Source of the DNA: Streptomyces sp. NBC_01571 | Lineage (GTDB): Bacteria > Actinomycetota > Actinomycetes > Streptomycetales > Streptomycetaceae | Assembly (NCBI RefSeq): GCF_026339875.1 | Contig: NZ_JAPEPZ010000001.1 | Location: 3,038,001 to 3,102,000 of the forward strand | Reading direction: 5' to 3' | Length of the DNA stretch: 64,000 nt | In this document: piece by piece, positions 45,098 to 52,175 of the stretch | Layout of the letters: each line of letters begins with the position of its first letter | Numbering within the stretch: position 1 is the first letter of the stretch | Notes under the pieces: generated by a model | Seen by the model: the letters and a program-made list of their open reading frames with translations, nothing else | Told to the model about the DNA's origin: nothing | Databases searched by the model: none | Translations under genes and position numbers: made by a program

Positions 45098-45612
45098 TCA
45101 ACGTACGACGGAACGCGCGACGCGGAATCCCACGTCGTCGACCTGGAAAGTCGGGTGGCTGCGGCGCCGCGCGGAGGCCCGGCAACTCCAGTGCTCATCT
45201 AACCAACCACCGCCACGGAGCACCCGGTGGGCGCCATAGACCTCGGCGTCGTAGACGTCCCAGCACCAGTCCCAGACGTTGCCGAGCATGTCGTAAAGCC
45301 CCCACGAGTTGGGGCGTTTGCCGCCCACCTCGTGGATGCGCTCGGCGAGTTACCGCGGTACCAGCCGATCTCGTCGAGATCCCCGTAGTGCGGCCCGGTC
45401 GTCCCGGCCCGGCAGGCGTGCTCCCACTCGGCTTCGGTCGGCAGTCGATACCCGTCGGCGGACGCGTCCCACTCGATGACTTCAGCCTCGGCACGGATGT
45501 GGTACGCGGGCGTGAGGCCGGCCCACTGGGACAGGGCGTTGCAGAACCGCGTCGCGTCCCACCAGGAGACGCACTCGACGGGCAACTGGTCCCCAGGGGT
45601 GGTACTGGGCCG
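45098..45612 (-). pseudogene. Formylglycine-generating enzyme-like (SUMF1) gene, truncated and frameshifted
   Basis: The leftward frames encode [35 protein letters not shown] and GWYRGNS, then after a one-base frame change near 45349, [27 protein letters not shown] and VGFRVARS. These are typical FGE-sulfatase-domain sequences. The first 70-100 residues are missing at the junction with the resolvase fragment near 45610. Both the truncation and the frameshift show it is broken. Confidence 0.8.
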
Positions 45613-46182
45613 CTGGCCTGTGATCTGTTGATCGACGCGATGCGCGCCGCCGGAGTCGCCGAGGAGCACATCTACGTCGACAAACGCACCGGCGCGAACA
45701 TGGACCGCGAGGGCCTGGCCGCGCTGGTCGCCTTCGCCCGGCCCGGCGACCGGATCAACGTGCTCACCCTGGACCGGCTCGGCCGCAACATGCGCGAGAC
45801 TCTCAACCTCGTGCACGACCTCACCCAGCGCGGCATCCACTTGCGTACCCTCGGCGACAAACTCGCCGTCGACACCGGCGAGCCCGGCCCCGGCACCGAG
45901 ATGGCCATCGCCCTGCTGGCGATGTTCGCCCAGATGGAACGGATCTACATGCTGGAGCGTGCCGCAGGCGCCCGCGCCGCCAAGCAGGCCCACGGCCTGC
46001 CGACCGGGCGCCCGGCAAAGCTCAACGCGACAACCCGCGCCGGAGCCGCTCAACGGATCAAGGACGGCGCGATCCCCGAGCAGGTCGCCGCCGAGCTCGC
46101 GGTGAGCCGCTCCACCCTGTACCGGGAACTACGCAAACACCGCGAGAGCGCCACCGCCGAACAAGTCGCGCAGGAGGGCTGA
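45612..46182 (+). pseudogene. Serine resolvase/invertase gene lacking its catalytic N-terminus
   Basis: From about 45618 the frame reads [20 protein letters not shown], then [40 protein letters not shown], and a C-terminal HTH ([20 protein letters not shown]). This is a Tn3-type resolvase or DNA invertase, but the first 15-20 residues, including the catalytic serine of the YxRVST motif, are replaced by the antisense of the broken sulfatase-modifying-like gene. Without them it cannot catalyse. Confidence 0.85.
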
Positions 46183-46212
46183 TCAGCCACCCGGCCCACA
46201 TTCCTACTGGTC

Positions 46213-46227
46213 AGCGTTATCCGTTGT
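46213..46227 (+). repeat. 15-bp repeat copy 1, after the broken resolvase
   Basis: AGCGTTATCCGTTGT here matches AGCGTTAACCGCTGT at 52090-52104 in 13 of 15 bases and the same orientation. Both lie shortly after the stop codon of a serine recombinase gene (30 and 16 bases). It may be an end or recombination half-site shared by these recombinases. Confidence 0.5.
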
Positions 46228-46281
46228 TTCTGCGGCCGTTGCTACCGGGATCCCATGAAGTGGCGTGGATCACATCACGTC

Positions 46282-46310
46282 GAAAACCTGATGGCCGGCC
46301 CCGGCGTCTA
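46282..46310 (+). promoter_or_regulatory. ECF-type promoter of the sigma-factor operon
   Basis: GAAAACC at 46282-46288 and CGTCTA at 46305-46310 are spaced by 16 bases, the pattern of promoters read by many ECF sigma factors (-35 AAC core, -10 CGTC). The GTG start is six bases after the -10, implying a leaderless transcript. This suggests the sigma factor reads its own promoter. Confidence 0.65.
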
Positions 46311-46316
46311 GCCGGT

Positions 46317-46877
46317 GTGAGATCAGTCAGGAAGGCACCGGGCGAGTCGGACGAGGAGCGCCTTGTCCGACTGGTGGCCAGGGGCGACCGCGCGGCGTTC
46401 GATGAGCTGTACTGGCGCACCGCGCCATGGCTCGCGGTGCGTCTGCGGCGGCGCTGCGCGGACGAGCAGATCGTCGCCGAGGTCATGCAGGAGACGTATC
46501 TGGCGGTGTGGCGGGCGGCGGGCGCGTTCGCCGGGGCCGCGGTCGGTGGAAGCGCCGTGGGCTGGCTGTGGACGATCGCGGCACGCCGTCTCGTCGACGC
46601 GTTCCGGCGCAGGGCCCACCATGCGGAGCCGCCGCCGGCGGCCGCCGCGCAGTGCGTGGCGCCCGCCGCCGAGGAGGAGGCGCTCGCGGCGACCGTCGGT
46701 GGTGACGTCGGGGACGCGCTGCGGCGCCTCGCGCCCGAACTCAGAGAAGTACTGCAGGCCATGGTGCTGGACGGGTTGTCCGTCCGGGAGACCGCGGTCC
46801 TGCTCGGCGTGCCCGAGGGCACGGTCAAGACCCGTGCCCGCCGGGCCCGGACCGAGATGCGGAGGGAGCTGGCATGA
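46317..46877 (+). CDS. ECF RNA polymerase sigma factor
   Basis: A 186-residue extracytoplasmic-function sigma factor. Region 2 runs from RLVRLVARGDRAAFDELY near residue 15 through VAEVMQETYLAVWRAAG near 60; region 4 is LRRLAPELREVLQAMVL and the HTH LSVRETAVLLGVPEGTVKTR near 150. GTG at 46317 (VRSVRKAPGE) is chosen because the promoter sits just upstream; the open frame to 46224 would cross it. ATGA overlaps the anti-sigma gene, the start of a five-gene operon. Confidence 0.93.
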   Translation: MRSVRKAPGESDEERLVRLVARGDRAAFDELYWRTAPWLAVRLRRRCADEQIVAEVMQETYLAVWRAAGAFAGAAVGGSAVGWLWTIAARRLVDAFRRRAHHAEPPPAAAAQCVAPAAEEEALAATVGGDVGDALRRLAPELREVLQAMVLDGLSVRETAVLLGVPEGTVKTRARRARTEMRRELA

Positions 46878-47701
46878 GTATGGAGCACGCGTCGGCACGG
46901 CTGATCGACGACTACGCGCGCGGTGACCGGGGCATCGCCGCCGACGAGGTGTGGGCCGTGGAGGCCCACCTGGAGGTGTGCCGGGAGTGCCGTGACCGGC
47001 TGTCGGCCGCGACCCGGGCGCATGCGCCTGCCGTGACGGCGCTGGTCGAGGCGGTGTGGTCCGGCCTCGGACCCCGGCTGGACACCGGCAGCATGTCCCG
47101 CCGGCCGCGCTGGTCGGCACGGGTGTCCGGCTGGCTGACGCCCACGATGGTGCCGTGGCTGGTCATGGTCATGAGCGTGACGCTGCTCGCGCTGCTGCTC
47201 GATCTGGCCGGCACCGGCGCGGGTTACGGCTCCGGCCACGTGTCGCTGGTGCTGCTGCTCGCCCCCGTGCTTCCCGTGCTCGGCGTCGCGGCGTCGTGGT
47301 CGCGCGGTCTGGACCCGGCATACGAGCTGACGGCCTCCGTGCCCAGGGCCGGGCTTCCCCTGGTGCTACGGCGCACCGTGTCCGTGCTCACGGTCGTCGT
47401 CCCCGTGTTGCTGGTGGGCGGATGGGCGACAGGGGTGACGGTCGCGCAGTGGCTGCTTCCCTGCCTGGGGTTCACCTCGACGACCCTGGCACTCGGCGGC
47501 GTCGTCGGCGTGAGCCGTGCCGCCGTCGCGCTGGCCATGGTTTGGGCCGCGGTGGTCCTGGCACCGGCCCTGGCCACCGACGGGATCCCCCTTGCTCTGC
47601 ACACGGCCGGCCTGCCCGTGTGGGCGCTGATCCTCACCCTCGGCATTGGTGTCGTGATCGCCCGCAGGGGCGCGTACGCCGAGTTGGGGGCCCATCGATG
47701 A
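46874..47701 (+). CDS. Membrane anti-sigma factor with zinc-finger (zf-HC2) and transport-like domain
   Basis: A 275-residue protein whose first 45 residues hold the ZAS zinc motif HLEVCREC (HxxxCxxC), which binds ECF sigma factors. The rest has about six hydrophobic segments (VPWLVMVMSVTLLALLLDL near 95, then VSLVLLLAPVLPVLGVAA, VLTVVVPVLLVGGW, and more) rather than the single segment of ordinary anti-sigma factors. It overlaps the sigma gene by ATGA and the ATPase gene by ATGA. It probably tethers and inhibits the sigma factor and links it to the transporter. Confidence 0.88.
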   Translation: MSMEHASARLIDDYARGDRGIAADEVWAVEAHLEVCRECRDRLSAATRAHAPAVTALVEAVWSGLGPRLDTGSMSRRPRWSARVSGWLTPTMVPWLVMVMSVTLLALLLDLAGTGAGYGSGHVSLVLLLAPVLPVLGVAASWSRGLDPAYELTASVPRAGLPLVLRRTVSVLTVVVPVLLVGGWATGVTVAQWLLPCLGFTSTTLALGGVVGVSRAAVALAMVWAAVVLAPALATDGIPLALHTAGLPVWALILTLGIGVVIARRGAYAELGAHR

Positions 47702-48531
47702 CCCATAGGAAGGAACACCTCTTGATGTCCGAGGTGAACGCGGCCGACCTCGCACCGACGCCCTACGCCTGGGAGATCCAGGCAAGGGGGCTGAAGGTGC
47801 GGGTCGGTCGGAAACGGATGGCCGTCGACGGGCTCGACCTGAAGCTGGGCACCGGCGTGCACGGCCTGCTCGGACCCAACGGGGCCGGCAAGACCACCCT
47901 CATCCGGGCGCTGGCCACGGTGCTGCGCCCCGCCGAGGGCACCTTGGAACTCCTCGGCGAGCCTGCGGGCGGGGTGGGCCGGCATCGTGCGCTACGCCGT
48001 CGGATCGGCTATCTGCCGCAGGAGTTCGGCTACTACAGGCGGTTCACGGTACGTGAGTTCGTCGAGTACATGGCGTGGCTGAAGGAGGTTCCCAAGGCGG
48101 ACATCCCCGCGGCGGTACAGCGAGCAGTCGAGCGAGTCGGCCTCGCGGACCGTGCCGACGACCGGATGAGGACCCTGTCGGGCGGCATGGTGCGGCGCGT
48201 CGGGATCGCCCAAGCCATCGTCAACGACCCGGCGATCCTGCTCCTCGACGAGCCGACCGTCGGCCTGGACCCGGCCCAACGACTGCGCTTTCGCGCGCTG
48301 TTGCAGGAACTGGGCACGGACACCTGCGTGGTCGTCTCGACCCACCTGGTGGAGGACGTCGGCGCCGCCTGTACCGACGTGGTGCTCTTCGCCGAGGGCC
48401 GGCTGGTCTTCCAGGGCACCCCGGACGAACTGGCCGCGGCCGGCCGTCCCGAGCATGTTGGCGACAGCCCGCTGGAGCGCGGCTACTCGGCGCTGCTGCT
48501 CGCCCCCGAGCGGGCAGGGGGTACGTGGTGA
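47698..48531 (+). CDS. ABC transporter ATP-binding protein of the sigma-factor cassette
   Basis: A 277-residue ATPase. Walker A GPNGAGKTTLIRA near residue 60, signature LSGGMVRRVGIAQ near 160, Walker B ILLLDEPTVGLDP near 180 and the H-loop STHLVEDV near 215. The Q-loop sequence IGYLPQEFGYYRRFTVREF and LSGGM resemble BcrA-like bacitracin/lantibiotic immunity ATPases. ATG at 47698 overlaps the anti-sigma stop; a second ATG at 47725 with GGAAGGA upstream is an alternative start. Confidence 0.93.
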   Translation: MTHRKEHLLMSEVNAADLAPTPYAWEIQARGLKVRVGRKRMAVDGLDLKLGTGVHGLLGPNGAGKTTLIRALATVLRPAEGTLELLGEPAGGVGRHRALRRRIGYLPQEFGYYRRFTVREFVEYMAWLKEVPKADIPAAVQRAVERVGLADRADDRMRTLSGGMVRRVGIAQAIVNDPAILLLDEPTVGLDPAQRLRFRALLQELGTDTCVVVSTHLVEDVGAACTDVVLFAEGRLVFQGTPDELAAAGRPEHVGDSPLERGYSALLLAPERAGGTW

Positions 48532-49910
48532 GTCTCCGTGTCCTGTCCATCGAGCTGAAGCGCTCCGTCGCACCGTGGGCCGGCGCCATGAGCCTGGCAA
48601 CGGCGCTGACGTTCCTGCTGTCGGGCTCTGGGCAGGGAACCCTCACGGGATGGACGGCGCAGTGGACGTCACTGGCCCTGCAGACCCGCTTCCTGTTGAA
48701 CTTCCTGTGGCCGCTGGCCATGGGACTCGGGGCGCTGCAGGGCCTGCGTGACCACCGCTCCAAGGTGTCTGAGCTGCTGACAAGTACACCGAGGCCGGCC
48801 TCGCACCGTGCGGCCTCACTGTCGAGCGCGATGGCGATCACGCTCGCCTCGGCTTTCGCGGTGCTCGTTCTGGTGGGCGGGGTGCAGGTAGTCGCCCGCA
48901 CCGAGTACACGCACCTCGGGTGGCTGCCGATTTCGCTGGTGGGGGCACTCGCTCTCGCCGCGGGGGCCGTGCTGGGCATGGGGGTCGGGCGAACCCTGCC
49001 GTTCGTGCTCACTCCACCCGCGCTGGCCGTCAGCGCCCTGGCGTGCATGCAGCTCGTGTACATCTCGCTGACGAAGGTGGACGCGTCGACGGGGTTCACC
49101 ATGCAGGAGCCGAACCGGCTCTCGCTGCTGTCGCCGGCCCAGGAAGCACGCGATGTGCTCCTCACGCTCTCCACGTCGGTGCACGTCGGGCAGATGATCT
49201 GGCTGCTGGGCATGACCGCGACCGGATTCGCACTGCTGGTCACCAAGAGGCTTCGCAACCGGCTGATCGCGCTGACGCCCATCCTGGTGGGCGCGGCGAT
49301 CGCCCTGTGCGTCTTCCCCTCCGACCCACATCGGATGTACGTCGTCGACAAGGCCGCCGCGCACCTGGTGTGTGACGGCCCCATATGTGTGACGAGGACT
49401 CACCAGGCCCGACTCGACGCCCTGGCAGGCCCTGGCAAGGACGCGTTGCGCAGGATGCGCGGTGCCCTGGGGGATTACGCGCCGGTGTCGGTCCGGGAGG
49501 ACACCGACGCATGGCCGGACGGCTCTACACCGCGGTGGTCCCGCAGGATCGCGCTCTTCGACTTCGCCAGCGACGACACCCTGCTCACCGCGGAGGGAGA
49601 AGAGCTCTCCAAGGCCCTGGTCGGCGACAGTCTGGTGCCGAATTGTTCTCCACGCGCCTGGGCATCGGTGAACGTCAGCGACATCTCCGCGCAGAGTATC
49701 GCCGTGGGCTGGCTCTTCAACGACCCCGAACCGTCCAGCAGCGACATCGCCTATCTGTCGAAGGACCAACTCGGCAAGGTTCGTAGGGTGTGGAGTGAAT
49801 TCAAGGATCTCCCGTCGGCCGAACAGCGCACGCGGGTCAGGGCGATGTACCTCGGCGCGGTCGCATGCAAGGGCGATCCGCTCGCCGTGCTGGACGGCGG
49901 ACCGGCATGA
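48528..49910 (+). CDS. Large membrane component with extracytoplasmic cysteine-containing domain
   Basis: A 460-residue protein. The first 265 residues contain six or so hydrophobic segments (IELKRSVAPWAGAMSLATAL at the start, a membrane segment ending RLIALTPILVGAAIALCVF), like an ABC permease. The last 190 residues are hydrophilic, with four cysteines (CDGPIC, PNCSPR, VACKGD) and charged helices, most simply an extracytoplasmic sensor or binding domain. GTG overlaps the ATPase stop. No close family is recognised. Confidence 0.75.
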   Translation: MSLRVLSIELKRSVAPWAGAMSLATALTFLLSGSGQGTLTGWTAQWTSLALQTRFLLNFLWPLAMGLGALQGLRDHRSKVSELLTSTPRPASHRAASLSSAMAITLASAFAVLVLVGGVQVVARTEYTHLGWLPISLVGALALAAGAVLGMGVGRTLPFVLTPPALAVSALACMQLVYISLTKVDASTGFTMQEPNRLSLLSPAQEARDVLLTLSTSVHVGQMIWLLGMTATGFALLVTKRLRNRLIALTPILVGAAIALCVFPSDPHRMYVVDKAAAHLVCDGPICVTRTHQARLDALAGPGKDALRRMRGALGDYAPVSVREDTDAWPDGSTPRWSRRIALFDFASDDTLLTAEGEELSKALVGDSLVPNCSPRAWASVNVSDISAQSIAVGWLFNDPEPSSSDIAYLSKDQLGKVRRVWSEFKDLPSAEQRTRVRAMYLGAVACKGDPLAVLDGGPA

Positions 49911-50503
49911 TGAGATGGCTGACCCTGTACGCACGCTCGCGGCAGATACCCGTGTCCCTCGCCACCCTGATGACCAGCACAGTGCTTGTCTGCGCACTCG
50001 CCTGGGACGGGAGCGCGGGGCCAGGTGATCCGCGACTGCCTGTGCTCGTCATCGGTACGGGGACGATGGCAGCCTCGATCGGGCTGAGCGGGCAGGACCT
50101 CGCACTGGACCGGACGGCCGCGATCCCGTGGATCCCCCGAAGAGCGGCGCATGTGCTTTTGGCCGGAGTGCTTATCGGCGCGGTATTGGCGGCAGCGCAG
50201 ACGATCGGCGAGGACATGGCCCCTACCGGCCTCATAGCCCGAGACTGCGCGGGCCTGATGGGACTGGCTGCGCTGGGCGCGACCCTCCTGGGCGGTCACT
50301 ACGCGTGGTCCCTACCGTTCGCCTGGCTCGCGTTCTCGATTTTCGCCCCGCCCCCGACCAGCGTCGCCACGGAGGCGGCCACCTGGCTGCTCCTGCCACC
50401 CGGCACACCTGCCGGCACCTGGACTGCCCTGAGCCTCGCACTCGTCGGCACGACCACCTACGCCATCGCGGGACCGCGCCGTTTCGGAGTCCGGCACCAG
50501 TAG
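49907..50503 (+). CDS. Second membrane protein of the sigma-factor cassette
   Basis: A 198-residue integral membrane protein with about five hydrophobic segments (IPVSLATLMTSTVLVCALAW near residue 15, LPVLVIGTGTMAASIGL, AHVLLAGVLIGAVLAAAQ, and two more before PRRFGVRHQ). ATG at 49907 overlaps the previous stop (ATGA). It is probably the partner permease subunit of the ATPase. No substrate motif is visible. Confidence 0.78.
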   Translation: MMRWLTLYARSRQIPVSLATLMTSTVLVCALAWDGSAGPGDPRLPVLVIGTGTMAASIGLSGQDLALDRTAAIPWIPRRAAHVLLAGVLIGAVLAAAQTIGEDMAPTGLIARDCAGLMGLAALGATLLGGHYAWSLPFAWLAFSIFAPPPTSVATEAATWLLLPPGTPAGTWTALSLALVGTTTYAIAGPRRFGVRHQ

Positions 50504-50509
50504 CCGGAG

Positions 50510-50543
50510 ATCGCTGACCGGGACGGAAGTGCCGGTCAGCGAT
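50510..50543. terminator. Terminator of the sigma-factor operon
   Basis: ATCGCTGACCGG at 50510-50521 pairs perfectly with CCGGTCAGCGAT at 50532-50543, ten-base loop, seven bases after the last stop. A clean end to the five-gene unit. Confidence 0.85.
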
Positions 50544-50590
50544 GGGGCCCCACGCCGACTCAGCCCCCGCCATGAGCGAAACCACCACAG

Positions 50591-50776
50591 CTACCTGACC
50601 TCCTCGGACTCGCCGCCGCACTGTGCTGCCACAACCGACTCATCCGCCTCACCACGTAGGACACGGTGCAAGTGGGGCGGGCGTTCGGAGGGGGCCGCCC
50701 TCTGTGACCGTAGTTCGGTGATCTCCTTCCGTGCGGCAGTCTCCCGCCGATCGAGCTCCTCCAGCCACGACACCAT
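50591..50776 (-). CDS. Hypothetical small protein (61 aa) with coiled-coil start
   Basis: ATG at 50776 behind a good GGAGG site, six bases away. The protein begins MVSWLEELDRRETAARKEITELRSQ, a charged coiled coil like the N-terminus of many small transposon-associated proteins, then has a short basic region and ends in GGESEEVR. The body of that family appears cut short. Function unknown. Confidence 0.45.
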   Translation of the reverse strand: MVSWLEELDRRETAARKEITELRSQRAAPSERPPHLHRVLRGEADESVVAAQCGGESEEVR

Positions 50777-50982
50777 CGCCGCCTCCCACCACGTCCTGAG
50801 ACACGACGATCCGCCGTCCGAGCACGAACGGCAACGGCGCACAGCATCACCAGCTCACTGCAGAAGAGCCGCACCCGTCGTCCTTCACTGACACAGACAG
50901 CCATCGATCATCCTTCAGTGGCAATCGATCAACGTTCACTGGCACAGGTCAATCTCCCCAGGCTGATCGCCGTCCAGCTTGC

Positions 50983-51014
50983 GCCTGTCGGCAAACGATC
51001 GTTTGACGACAGGC
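50983..51014. repeat. 32-bp near-perfect palindrome upstream of the recombinase gene
   Basis: Outer arms GCCTGTCG and CGACAGGC flank the perfect 14-bp palindrome CAAACGATCGTTTG, with one mismatched base pair between them. It ends 132 bases before the recombinase start. A dimeric recombinase or regulator binding site is likely. Confidence 0.85.
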
Positions 51015-51111
51015 AGGCGGCGCGTCCAATGAACCCGTGCAATCCGGGGGTTCACGGCGGCCCGAATCCAATCGGATCCGATGGTGATTGCCGACAGGGT
51101 TTGACGACAGG
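51002..51111 (+). repeat. Direct repeat TTTGACGACAGG (two copies, 98 bp apart) and a 12-bp palindrome
   Basis: TTTGACGACAGG is at 51002-51013 (inside the palindrome) and again at 51100-51111. A third CGACAGG lies at 51092-51098. Between them is the perfect palindrome ATCGGATCCGAT at 51071-51082. A TAGGGT follows the second copy and may act as a -10 box for the recombinase gene. Confidence 0.75.
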
Positions 51112-51146
51112 TAGGGTCCGATCCTCCGTACGGAAGGGGCCCCTCG

Positions 51147-52073
51147 GTGGCGAACCTGGTCTACAAGCGGGTCTCGACCGACCAGCAGTCCACCGCCCGG
51201 CAGAACCTCGTCCTGGACGAGGCCGGGATCGAGGACCCGGTCGTCTTCGAGGAGGACCCGGGCACCTCCAGCCGCCTGCACCCCCTCCAGCGGCCGAAGT
51301 TCCGCGAGCTGCTGACGTATTCGCGGCCGGGCGACACCGTGCACATCTCCGAGATGTTCCGCCTCGTCCGCGGCACCGGGCACATCCTCGACGTGCTCGA
51401 CGTCCTCCACTGCGACCAGGTGGCGCTGCGCATCCACGACGGCGCGTTCTCCGCGATGGACCTCACCGCCCGTCACCCGCGCACCGGGGAGCTGCTGTCC
51501 ACCGTGAAGTTCATGGTGCAGACCCTCGCCGCCGCCGGCGAACTCCAGCGAGACCTCCAGCGCGAGCTGACCTACGACGGACTACGCGCCGCCGAGGCCA
51601 AGGGCAGCAAGGGCGGCCGTCGGCCCGCCGTGGCGACCGACAAGACCGACACCGTCCGCACCGCATACCTGGAGGGCCGCTCGATTGCTGCCCTCGCCCG
51701 CGACCACGGCGTCAGCCGCGGCGCGATTCGCACGGCGGTCGCCGACCTCATGCCCGACCACAACGGCATCGCGCAAGAGGGCACCCGCGCCTTGGAGCTG
51801 CCGGTCACCCTCGACATGCCGGGCAAGGTCGCGGACTTCCTCCGCACCGCTGACCTGGAGCCCGCCGAGCGGGCCGCGCTCGGCGAAGGGGTGACCGTAC
51901 GGCGCGGCCAGGGCTACACCCTGCGCATCACGGCCGTGCCAGCGGTCCACCGCCAGCTCCTCGCCCGCTGCCAACCGCTCGATGGCGGCCAGGGTGTCCC
52001 TGCCGTCCCTGCCCAGCGCAAAGCCCGGCGCGAGTACGAGAACCGCGTCACCGGCCTCGGAAATCCGGCCTGA
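51147..52073 (+). CDS. Small serine recombinase, probable integrase of the element
   Basis: A 308-residue resolvase/invertase-family protein. The N-terminal YKRVSTDQQST has the catalytic serine at residue 10; the domain continues with LTYSRPGDTVHISEMFRLVRG and ends in an HTH at about 175-200 (IAALARDHGVSRGAIRTAVADL). It differs from resolvases by a 100-residue C-terminal domain (LPVTLDMPGKVADFLRTADL, YTLRITAVPAVHRQLLARCQ). GTG at 51147 follows GGAAGGGG. It lies next to the right junction and points at it. Family homologues are common in Streptomyces. Confidence 0.9.
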   Translation: MANLVYKRVSTDQQSTARQNLVLDEAGIEDPVVFEEDPGTSSRLHPLQRPKFRELLTYSRPGDTVHISEMFRLVRGTGHILDVLDVLHCDQVALRIHDGAFSAMDLTARHPRTGELLSTVKFMVQTLAAAGELQRDLQRELTYDGLRAAEAKGSKGGRRPAVATDKTDTVRTAYLEGRSIAALARDHGVSRGAIRTAVADLMPDHNGIAQEGTRALELPVTLDMPGKVADFLRTADLEPAERAALGEGVTVRRGQGYTLRITAVPAVHRQLLARCQPLDGGQGVPAVPAQRKARREYENRVTGLGNPA

Positions 52074-52089
52074 ACAAGATCACCCGCTT

Positions 52090-52104
52090 AGCGTTAACCG
52101 CTGT
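52090..52104 (+). repeat. 15-bp repeat copy 2, after the serine recombinase gene
   Basis: AGCGTTAACCGCTGT, near-palindromic around GTTAAC, lies 16 bases after the recombinase stop and 50 bases before the right junction. See the copy at 46213-46227. Confidence 0.5.
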
Positions 52105-52139
52105 ACCGATGTTCCCCGAGGCCGGTGTCGGCGGTGTTC

Positions 52140-52175
52140 TCCGAGGTGATCGCCTTCCCGGGTGGTGTGGGCAAC
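52140..52175. other. Presumed right attachment site (attR)
   Basis: TTCCC at 52155-52159 is the point where homology to the MBL-fold gene begins. Left of it is element sequence; right of it is the displaced host 3' end. Confidence 0.5.

Larger units (their letters stand above)
50777..51146. other. 370-bp control region between the coiled-coil gene and the serine recombinase
   Basis: No gene. It holds three short TTCA[C/G]TG[G/A]CA repeats (50884, 50914, 50935), two ATCGATCA repeats (50903, 50924), a 32-bp near-perfect palindrome and a 12-bp perfect palindrome, plus two copies of TTTGACGACAGG. Its structure is described further in the findings. Confidence 0.6.
40981..52159. mobile_element. 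Integrative element of about 11.2 kb inserted in the MBL-fold gene
   Basis: The boundaries are inferred from the duplicated C-terminal coding region of the MBL-fold gene at both ends. A small serine recombinase gene lies directly inside the right end. Contents are accessory: hypothetical small proteins, a winged-helix protein, remnants of a Tn3 transposase, a sulfatase-modifying-factor-like gene and a resolvase, an APH-like kinase, and a sigma/anti-sigma/ABC cassette. The flanks are ordinary Streptomyces core genes. I found no conjugation or phage structural gene, so it may be a passive or decayed element. Confidence 0.7.

Noticed and set aside
45388..45611. Extending the resolvase frame upstream to 45388
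   Set aside because: That part is the antisense of the broken formylglycine-generating enzyme-like gene and lacks any resolvase motif.
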